From positions 883,202 to 947,201 of the forward strand of contig CH003416.1 of NCBI GenBank assembly GCA_000149265.1: a DNA stretch of 64,000 nucleotides. The letters are read 5' to 3'. The notes beneath the pieces are model-generated. The model was not told where the DNA came from. It made no database searches and worked only from the letters and a program-made list of their open reading frames with translations. The translations under genes were made by a program, and so were the position numbers. Of the stretch, positions 49,301-61,300 are shown one piece after another. This DNA comes from Ciona savignyi (Eukaryota > Chordata > Ascidiacea > Phlebobranchia > Cionidae). Within the stretch, counting starts at the first letter, position 1, and every line of letters begins with the position of its first letter.

Positions 49301-52300
49301 TAAACCAAGTTACATTGTATAGTATATACCCTAATACCAGTTGAAATTTAGTTACTTTTTTGCTTAAACTACTGCATTCTAAGCCAAAATATAAAAAAGA
49401 CAAACATTTTTCGCAATGTAACTCTTCCATTTTCAATCAATTGGAGTTCAACAGCGAAAATCTGACTATCGTTTTTTTGCTTAGGCTAGTAGAGCAATTG
49501 TTTTTTACACTCAAACCATCACTTAATTCCATGCAGGACTCTCCAAAATTTACCCTTAGTTACAACGATAATGTCGGTAATAGCACGACAACGTTTATAT
49601 TTACAGATGTTTGGCCTTTTTATCATTATAGCAGCGCCAATAAACTTTGATAACATAGGTTTCGAAGACTGCGAATTTCATTATAAGCTTATCGTTGTTT
49701 CGTTTATTTGCTTTGGAGACCGTGTCACCCTCTCGGTCCCAAGTATGATGATAATCAACTTGCCAATCATGCTCGCAGGCAATATATTAAAAGTCACCTG
49801 AACTTGTGTCCCACTGAGCCGTCCTTTTTAGTGTGAATCATCAAATTTGTGCGAGTTGTCCGGCTTCCATTCGCCAGACCTCATTTCCCATGTGCAGTCT
49901 GTCCAGGAACCCGACGCCAGGTGTCAGTAGAGATTCATGCATTCCGAAACGTGAACCGCGGTTCTTAATCCAACATGGCACTGCCCGGACCTCTATCTGC
50001 ACAACAGCATAGTGCAGACGTTTAAAAAGTTAGTTAAATCGGCAATTGGCGTATTTGTATTGAAGTGTAACGTCACCGCCCACATACAGTGTTAAGTGTC
50101 ATGTGCTGTAATGTTAATAACGTAAAATGGAATTGTTTCCAAAAGAATTATTTTTTTATATTATTTATATACAAATATCGTTGACACAGTTTTCCGTCTT
50201 GTAATAAACATCTTAATATTAATTTTGAATAACGACCTCTCGTGTGTCCAATTTACCTTTTTCTCCTGGGACTGAATTTCATCACCACGACCGTGTTTCG
50301 ATGTACGTCAATAGTCCTCCAACTTACACCATATTACGCTTTGCCCGTAACTCAGCCCGTTGCCCTATAACGAAAAAGTATCTAAAGGTTATTAGTTTTA
50401 GTTACCGGTATAACATGTGCGTATTTGTGGCTAAACGCTAGGTGAATACAAAACAGTGGACATTATAGCTTAGAATTACAATGTTAACTCCGTACTGCTG
50501 GTAGACTTAAGATAGCCACAAACGTACGTTTTGAACTGCTTTGTGTATTAGAGGTAAGGAGCGTGATATACTGGGCAAACAGTTGCCGTGGTCCAATATC
50601 AACTTTTTTTACCGTAAGTAGGTTTATAAAACAAATAAAAATAAAGCCTGTACTCTAGCGGGCGGGGCTCAAGATTACTGTTGTTTGCAGTACAATAAAT
50701 ATCAAACTTGTCAAACTATTACTACTTTTGTTTATTCAGGCAATCCTACAATCGACGCCCTTACTTCGCTGTTCGACCGTTGTCGACGTAGTTAATATTG
50801 ATTTGTCAAAGTTGTACCCACATGTCATTATAATCTCCCATTTTAAAATTGACATCCCAATTTTGTGGTCAGTAGGCATAGCTGTCTGTCCCACATTGAT
50901 ATGTAGGCGTTTTCGCATCGACAGCGTCATATCGTAATGTCATTTTAATAATACGGCTTCAATGAACAAAGCAGGATAAGATGGGCATTTTTTCGATTGG
51001 TTTCTTAAGCGTTTTTATTGAAAGAATTTTCGGCTGCAGTGTTTTGTTTGGTATTGACGCCCGTGAGTTCGTGAGTTGTAATCGTAATAGCATACAAAAC
51101 CAATAGCGTTTAGGTCTTTTCCCCCCGTTAGTCTGTAAATGTGGATGAAATTGATAAAATCAACAAAAGGCAGTCCTACTCAACAATGTATCTGCGTCTG
51201 TAATAGATACACAAACTATTAATTTACCACATGTAATAATACAGATTGCGTTTAAAAAAATTCACTTTATGCTGGCATCAAGGTAACCGCTTTTTGTTTG
51301 TTTACTACTAATTTTACTTTAGTATAAGGTCCAAGGTTAAAGAACTTATTCACAGGAGACTTAAATATTTTGTTTGGGTGAGTATTCCAGACCCCTTTAT
51401 TTTTGTAACTATTTACCCACCCGACCATTTAATACCCCCAAATTTTCCTTTAATTATGGTTCTATTTTGCAATATGTAAGTGTCTATCTGTACCTACTAC
51501 CTACGCATGCAATGTTGGTGGACTCCCGCCGACTGAACATGCATCAACAGCCGCAAGCTGATTCAGCGGATGCCGGTGACTTATGTCTGTATTTCGATTT
51601 GAATATTCTAATTTTCGTTTCGCTGACGTGCGACACTGGGTTTGAATGCCGCATCAGGTACACGATGACTGCTGCATACGACATATAAACGGACTTATTT
51701 AGCGCGCACACACACACATGCGCGCTATGCACCGAACACACGCCTGCCAACGCACTCTAAGCTTCATTTCCGGCGTTTCAAACCAGCAGTTCGATTTCAT
51801 AGCACCGAACTTTGCTGTTGGTTGTCCAGTTATGAGATACTCAAAAGGCTTATTTGTCCAGCGTAACAGTGCAGTAAATCAATGAGCTAACAGTAAAGAT
51901 TAACGACTAGTATTTTCTTTATTTTGTTCTGTATTATACAAGTACAGCGGAGTCGTTCGTTATCTGCGTTTGTTGAGGATATTTTTGCTATACCAATTTT
52001 CATCTGATTTTTTTCGGACTTTTTCTGTGGCGCGATAGCCAGAACAAACTACTATACTGTACAATAACTGTAATTATGTTCATTGTTTATGTCGTCTCTC
52101 GCTGTCTGATTTCCTGCATTTGGTCATGGTCATTGTAATTCCGTTTCCGGAATTTTGCCCTGCGGTTGTAAAATAACAATGTGTGAAATCGATAAAGACT
52201 GAGCGTACACTAGTGGTTGTATTGTACTCCAATATCTTCGCCTGAATTAACATCATAACTGTCCATATTGTTGTGCTGCTATAAGCTTTGTTTAATGACA

Positions 52301-55300
52301 CCGCTGGAGCTAGCTCTCTACAGTCTATCTGTTCCAGCGACAGCAGGGCTGTTTATAATTTCCACCCGCTAATTCCCTGGTCGCCTTCCCTGTAAATTGA
52401 AACTCACGTGTGATTTTATTGATCTCGGGTGATAAGCAATGCTTTTTATTTGAGTGCCTTAATCGGGAGCGTAGTGGTTATTAATTTTGTTCAGAGGAGG
52501 TTTGACGTATTTACAAGGCAGGTGTCGCATTTGTCTACATTGATTTTCCAGTGTGTTTACGAATGTTTGAATAGCATAAAGCGTCCAGAATGCTTTGTAA
52601 TTCGCAGCACGCCATGACAATAAAACCTTTAGATAGTGGCCTTCGCATTGGCAAAGAAAATGACATCAACTTTTTGGTTTGTATTAAAGTTATTGCTTTA
52701 GACAGCTGTAGTACTATTTATTTATTTATGATGCAAGGCTGAAATACGTAAAATTCGACTCTTTGTATTGTATATTATGCATTGGCGTTTTTAATGACAT
52801 TTTTTTTTGTTATAATTAATCAAGCTTAAAGTACCGTACCTTTTTTTTAAAGTACACCAAGGGAATTTCGAGTTTAATTTGAAATTGTAAGGTCAAAATC
52901 TAGTTTAGATAGAATTAATCGTCTAAGTCGATCCTTGTGAGGAAGAAAGCACAGGCACTTGTCGAAATACCTCATGTCAACTGTGGGGTGATCTGTTACT
53001 GTGTGTTGTATTTAATTAATACGTCGTAACTACACGTTCCAGCAGAATCTATTAATCCATCGGGTTCAACCAATGTCGGTGAATTGCCTTGCTAAAGAAC
53101 AGGGTACATATTATTATTGCAAATCAAAATTATGTTGCATTTCTATATCCGACAACGGACAATTGTCTTGTACCTGAGCATTTATAGTTTTTTTAATATA
53201 ACATTGGTGTTCTTATTAATGCGTTCCACTTCAAAAGTGTACTAGTATGGTGTAACACTCGAGCGGCCTGATTGTTACTCGAAGAACAAAACTTTATGAT
53301 TCATCTTGGCACTATCACATTCGTGTATATATATATAAAGAGGGAGAGGCAGAGAGAAGAGTTTGGGAGATTTATATAATCGAATATATATAGTTTAACA
53401 TTCAAATTAGCAGTTTAAGTGATGCTAGTTACTATCATACAAGGCTCCTAGGCGTATATTATATACAAATATATTATATAAGCAAATAGAGTAACTCCCG
53501 AGAAAGCTATGGCAGCCCGAACGCCCGTATAGTCGACTTCCTTCCTTCTATTCATACTGGTACTTTTATATTGCAGGAATATGCCTATATAACCACGCAC
53601 TCACGTTTGTAACGTGAAACTGGTGATTGGTTTAAATTTGATATTTTAGATGTGCAACGTTCGCAACTTTTTAAAATGCCTGTACAGATTCCAAACTAGT
53701 AGTTAATGTTGGCAGTTTTCCCTTCAGTTTTAATATTTGTTGCTTGCAATTAACACGTTCTACAAAAAAAAAAGTCCAACAGTAGAGTTTTTATGACATA
53801 AAATGTTAACCACTTATAGTCACAGTTTAAAAACAAATACGTTTGTGTCATTGGAGTTATCGGTTTTCTGCTCCATACATTTCCAACGTCACGACATCAA
53901 GTTGATTTCAAATATTGTCGATTAACAGCGAACACATACTGAATGCGATTATCGATCTTCCGATTGAAATCTTGGGCTTTCGCACATTTATACTCGTGCA
54001 GCCCACCATTTTAGGTAGAATTTTAAGAATATTGATCAAACAGAAACCAAAAACGGAGGGTTGTTTACTACCATTCCCTACTATATGTGTGGTAGAGTGT
54101 CTCTAAGCAAGCCATATTTTTTAAAGTTGGCAGCACTTGCTGACTAGCACACGTTCACACACACACACTCACAACATGTAAACACCAGAAACACCAGTAC
54201 AGGGTGCACGCACAGGTTATCCCTTTGATATCATGTCGTGACTATGACTAGTAACGCGACTTCTCCGCCTACGCAATAAAAAAACTTTCAAAACAAACCA
54301 TACAACGTTAAACATACATGTAGTCTAGTCATTTTTTCGAATATTTGAAAGTCGCACTGCACTCGTTTTACCGTTTTGCAAAATAGTGTTTCCAGTCCAG
54401 TGATTATTTTTTCCCTTTTGTATATTGCGAAAGTGTAATATATATTCACAAAACTCTAAGACAGCTGGTATCGAACGTATTGGAAATATATATATATATA
54501 TAGATAAGTACGCGAGGCCAGAACGAGGTTAACTGGCTTTCCTATACTTCCGATCCAAACAACGCGTCGTATACAGCTGTGCTAGTTGATTACCCACCAC
54601 GTTTATTCACCTGCGCGAATTAATTTCGTGCAGCCACTTATTCTGCAAGAAAGGGTTTGTGATAAATTTACAACAGCCACCAAGTGCTAAGTGTAAAATT
54701 CAACTTTAGTGCTAAGTGTAAAATTCAACTTCAACTTAGAATAGACTTGAATACACTCAGCCAGATATCGCATGTCCACAGTCGAGTTAGCTATAACATA
54801 GTATTTGTCGTGAATGATAAACACTGTATGACTTCGTGTTCATTACATCCAATATAGTTCACGCACTGTTTGTTGCTTTGTTCAAAGACACGCACAACAT
54901 AAACGACACTAAGACTAATCATGGAATCTTGAATTTGCCTTATTTTCACTGAAATTATCACCCTTCCCGCAAAACTATTGGTGATTTCGTGGCTTAATTA
55001 ACACACCACGTTACACATCTTGTAGATTCGATAAAATACTTGTTTAAATACCGTGTAAAATATACACGCAATTGTCGGTGTAACCTATTATTGTATTTTA
55101 AAACTAGGCTTATTCAGTAGGTATGTTTAACACAGCCGTGGCGTAATTAAGTTAATCCGTTGTATTGTCAATTATGTTTATTTACTCGCTAAAGGTAAAA
55201 TGCCCAAGGCATTCCACTTAGAGGCGCGTGCTGAGAGAGGAGGTTAAGTCACGTCTTCAAAGTTTGTTTTCTTATTTTTGATTGCGATTTCTTTTTCTTT

Positions 55301-58300
55301 TTCATTTTAAATTCGCGTACAAATATATTTGAGAGATTTTTACTACAGTATATGTCTGGCATGTAAATTTAATTTTGAAATGCGCCAACCGTTACGTTTT
55401 CAAATTTTTCCCATTGGCCTAATTGGAACTTGTTTTTTTCTTCCTTTGACATTGGCCTTATAATCTACGTGTATTAAATTAGGTTTCTATAAATACCGAC
55501 GTTCATGTCAAATTAAGGTTTGGCTGTTTAAAAGCAATATTGGAAAAAGAGACAGATTATCGACATTGCACGTTGAATGTTCATGTTCGGCCATGCATTT
55601 TCCCCTTCTCCTTAAATTGATTGCATTAATATGTCGGCTACCGATCCAATGGCTGACTGTTCGAATCATCGTGGATTTGAATATAGCTGGATGACTTCCG
55701 TTTTAGTGTGCAGCAAGGCATTGGAGAAATTCCAGTTCGAAAGTATCTGATGTTTATTGTACATTTGTGCGGAGGAGTACTATGTTTAGCAAAGGTTTGA
55801 CACATAGCTAAGAGTAGTTTATCCGTACGCGTTACACTAGTCGTTTGCAAGACGTTTTAGCAACCGTTTTAGCCGAGTATCTTGTTTCGTGGGCAATAAT
55901 TCTGCCCACAATTTTGCGCGGCTCTGGTTAACCTTTCCGAATTCGACTTGTCTTATCGTGGTTGCAACATTGGCGTTTTTCAAGGAAGCTTTCAGGGATA
56001 ACGTCCTGCCAGACCAATCAGATTGGGCATTACATACCAATTGATCTCTCTTCCCTGGGATGAGTTGTTGCTTCTACAACGTAGAAGACAACAGGTGTTC
56101 AGAGACGCTGCACACACGTCATGATACTTCAAAGTTGCGATTAATTAAACAGGCCAATCAATGAGGCAGGTGGACAGTCTTCTTCAGGCACAATTAAGGT
56201 TTTTCTATTAATAATTATATATTCCCTTATTGGTAATTGACCAGTATTCTGGATATTTTTAAGTTCTTAGAAAAGATGTAGTAATTTACATTAATTATAT
56301 GTTTCCACTTTCATCACATGAATTAGAATTGTTTAGGTTTTAATATATAATATTTATTAATATACTTCTATTAAATTTTAAACAAAACGCTGACCATCAG
56401 ATTAGGTGAAAGATGAATATTAGAAGAGATGTAAGCCTATTCAGAACACTGTATGAATATTAAATTAAATCTGTGTTGTTAAGAGTGTATAATATAGCCT
56501 TTTATTGTAATGGTAGTACAACTATGTTCTGTAAAATTCAGCATTTGGCAGTATATGATTTAAAAAGAGAACTTTACTGGATATTACAATAAGGTTGTCC
56601 ACATGCCATGTAAATCTATTATTGTCATTCTTCATATAAAACACCTGTTTTATACAGAACAATTAAAGACCTTAAAGTTTGTTGCAATTTAAGGAGCAAT
56701 CTAAAAGGAAAGGGCAGAAAGGCAGTAAAATTAAAGTCATATAATCAATTTGACCACAACCTATTTCGGTATTTGGATAAATAACAAGTACAGCCAGATG
56801 TTTTTGTTTTTTTGCTTAAGACCACAATTTAAACAAACGCACAGGAACATATTATGCCAGATGTTGGTTCCCATGTGCAGAGTGAATGTCAAGCTTAGTA
56901 TTTCATAGACGCCTTATCTGCTTATAGATTAACAAATGAATAATGCATACAGTCTTATGCAAAATATTGTTGTGGCCATCAATGCAGTTGCATTCAAACT
57001 CCTTTATTAAAGTGCTTATGTTTTAATAGGTTAAATAAGAAGTACAGTGTTATTTCTTAAATGTTTATTTGAGCCTAAATTTGTGACTGTAAGCCGTATG
57101 ACAGTTGACTACCTGATTTTTTTTTTTTTTTTTAATATCTGAATTTGATTCAATTTTCTTGATTATTTTTTTTTTATTTTTATCTTTTGTGTATAGTTAT
57201 ACCCTATATATCTTAGTTAAGCATTGTTCCATATACATGTTACTGTTAGTGTTTCAATGCAAAAGCTAATGTAACCATGTATGGTCTATGTTTTTCGTTA
57301 CACAGAGCTGTGGATTTTAGTTTTATGTGTGTTGGTTGCTTTGTCTTTAATTAGTAGTGTCAACATCTGTGCACTTTCTCAGTTTTCATTACCCGACATG
57401 GCATGGAACACGTTATGTCAGCATGATTCAGACTAAGGAGAATATCTAGTTGAACATACAGTATCCTACTTTGTTTGATGCAATGGAGTCGAAAGTAAAC
57501 CTTGAAAACAACAACCACCCGCTGGATACTCAGGATCAGAGCTCGAAAGGTTGTAAAGATTCTTCAATCAAGGATTCATGTTGTAGTCATGATTATTCAG
57601 CAATGGATGAATGTGCAGCTGCTGAATGTTTGAAAAATCGTAAAAACAAACCGCCGAACCTGCAACTGAGCGAAGAGATAGATGATGAGTTTCTTGAACC
57701 AGGACCAGCATCCTGTATTAGTGGATCCGACATGTCCACTTCCCCAGATTCTTCTCCGTTTGTTACTCTGCGGACTAAAATTATAAAGACTCTGGATGCT
57801 GGAGCATCACTTAACTCTCCGATGGTCAAACGAACATCCCGACTCGATGAGATCCTAGAGATCCCTGATGTTGCTGCTGCATTGGTTCGTGATGAAGGGT
57901 ATGAGCTGTTGATCCAGTCTCGAAGACTGAGTCGAAATATGAATCCATCCATTGCTGAGAGGCAGCAAACTCCCAAAATTTTATCGAAATTCACATTTGA
58001 TCATGATGTATCGGGAGCAGACACTGAGTCAACATCAAGCACGGAGTCTTCGGCGGTGGGAAATGCAACCCAAATCGTGTCTCCTAATGTGGAACATTCG
58101 TATCAAAGTGAACGGCGTCGCATACCCACTGGTCCCAGTAAAAAGGGTCAAGTATCGCCCTTGGAACTCATATCCGACAACACAAGTGTGGCAAAAGCAT
58201 TTGGGGTTCAAGTTGTTACAAAAGACCAGAATGTTCCACAGTCTCCCACACAAATTCCTGTGAATGACAACGAGTCTAGCACACCGTATTCAACTCCGAA

Positions 58301-61300
58301 AATTTCCCGAAAATTTTTCACTCGTCTAAAAACAAGCATGAGCAGGTCATCCAGCAACTCCAGTATAGAAGGTTGGGAGTCACTAACAAGGGCCTTGGCA
58401 CGTGTTTCGAAAAATTCCAACGAACCACTTCCACTTTCTATATTAAAGAAACGTATTGGAACTACGAATGTTAATGGGTTGCGTGTTCCACCAGTCATCC
58501 AGGTTTTATTCAAAGTTTGCTTTTCTGTATCAATTCCGAAATAACTACCGTAGTGATTTTTCCTATCACTACTGTAGTTAGTAAATTTTGCTTTAACTGT
58601 TCATTTCAAATTTAAGGCTTTTGTATTTACATATACCTGTTTAAAAGGGGGAAATTGGTGGCATTGCTACTATTATTGAAAAGTAAGGTGTAACAGAAGG
58701 TGTGGTGATCTAGCTTTCCACATTTGCATAATCCTTAAATAATATTATACATTTTGCGGACTTCAAATCAATTGCACTGAGCATCATTTTCCTATGGCAA
58801 AGTTATAAATAATATTGTTTTCAACACCATTTAAGCCTAAGTTGTTCATCATGTTAATCGTACACAGCGCTTATAATCTAAAAACTCCCATTATTTGTAT
58901 TTGGTAACTTTTAAACTGTTTGACTTCATAGTTTTATTTAGGAAACTAATCCTCTGCAACCTAAGCCCGCACCATTCTTTTAACATCAAGGACCCTTGTT
59001 AACTTATCTTACCACACATTTAACACATTTATACACTAATATAATTATTCAGTTATAATTCATGGTGTCTATAACCTGGTCTTACCACAGGACCCTGGAA
59101 TGAAGTCGACCATCCACAAGAAAACTGTCTCATTCAGTCGATTGCCAAGTGAGGCATGCGTAAAGAACGCCACAGATTGTGTGAATCTTATGCAAGGTGG
59201 TCACCAGTTTGTTAAAATGAGGTCAAATTCAAGAGTCTACAACAGATTATATTGGCTTGATGATGCAAACAAGTAAGTTAGTTATAACTATTGGGACATA
59301 AATGGTAAATGTTTTGATTATTCGATCATTAAAAATTATTTTACCCTTTTTTATTAAATGCTTTAATCTCAAAGTTGCTAAACTTCTATTTGTTTTCATT
59401 TGTTTTTTTGTATTACATTTCCTTAACAGCTCCTCTAATTAGATAAATCCGACGCTCCCAGCTTAAAATTCCCAATAATTTTTCTCTTAGTTGTTTACGT
59501 TGGGAACCATCTAAGAAGGATTCCGGCAAAGCACGTATTGAAATCTCATCTGTTGCGTGAAGTCCGGCCCGGAAAGGCAACAGAACTCTTCCTGACTTCG
59601 GACATCGCTACTCACTTCCCAGAATGAGTGCTCCTTTTCCATTATCGTACGGAGAGATGAAGACGTCTCGATCTTATCGCCAATTCTGCTGATGAGGCTA
59701 ATGTTTGGGGTCACAGGTGAGCTATTTTAGGCTTTTTGATTGAGTGATCTTTTTGTAAATAATTTATACAAAAACTCCAAAAAATAATAATTTGCTACCA
59801 AAATGAATACTATTACAGTTTAATACTAACAGTTAGCTAGACAATCACTATTTGTATCCCTAGTAGTACTGATTATACTGCATATAGCCAACTAGGACTA
59901 ATTTTATCTAGCCACAATAAATTTGTTTTTTCCTCATTTATGAAAGTGTAATGAAAATGATTTTCACATTACATGGATGTGAATGTAATTTTCATATGTC
60001 ACCGATCAAATTCATAGTTGTTAAACTATATGGAAAAATGAAAATATTTTTCTTGATTTTGTTTAATTTTAATTAGCGATCTCATCTTGCTAGGACCCCA
60101 TTAGTGTGGGTTGTGTCTTCAAACAATACTAGTGTGAAAAACGTATAGATCATGGACCAAAGTAATGTTTTATTTTCTTTATGTTAATAAGTTCATTGAG
60201 TTCAAAGGCTTACTGCAGCAACATATTGCATCTTACCCTAAACTCTTAATTAAATCGAGCTATTGTACAAAACACATTGATTAATATAATATAGGAGAGC
60301 TTACACCACACACATATAAGCTACTTTCATTAATAATGTTAATCAGTGTCTTGTGACATTCCATGTTTATTATTTATCTATGGTGCTACACTGCTGCAAT
60401 CTAATAAAACGTGACAAATTAAACCTAATCAAATTAGACTAATGTAATTTACGTTTGCCGGTTCCTAAACTCCTCTTTAATTCTTAAACATATGTATAAT
60501 AATACCAGCTTTGCATACTGAGCTAAAACCTACCTGTGGCAAAGAAATCTTTTAAGAAAAATACTCAATATCACCCACACCTACCCCCACAGGGTTGCGA
60601 TGTTTGATGAGTGGACAGGACATGGACGGGCTTCGAATGCGGACCGATCTCCGAGATTCCTGGCTTGGTTCCACCTTTGATGATGCCGATATCAATAAGG
60701 ACGGACTTCTTGATGAAAATGAATCCCTTAAGCTTATAACTGTAAGCAAAATCAGTATAAAATATTTCATTTTAAATATACATACATATATTTCGCCTGT
60801 AAAAGGCTTCAATAAAATAAATAATAATTCCTAAAAACTATTTTCAGCACGAAAATACGGAGATTCAGATTTTTATTTTATTGTTTACTGTTGTGGATAG
60901 TTTCACTCCTGTTTTAAGATTTGTTGTGTTTGTTTCACTCTGGGTGAAAAGTCATTGGTATTGGAAAAAAATCATGGTGGCTCCTCATGTTGGCGGTTAT
61001 TAATGCCTTTCAGAAATACAACTAATATGTGACATGGTGGTTGCAGCTTGCTTTTATCTCAAAATCTCTTGTTTTTCAACCTTAGCACTATTACACTAGA
61101 TTAAATTGTTATCCCGTCTGGCAATAAGATTATTTTTTTTTATTTACTACTTACTAATTCTTCCATGACAGAGTTTAAGTGGAGGGGTAAGGGAGTTGCA
61201 AGTGAAACAGAAACTTCAAGAATACCTCCAGCTTCGTGGCAGGGACAAGTCACTTTTAAGCAGAGATGAATTCATTGAAATTTTCAAGGTTCTTGTTTGA

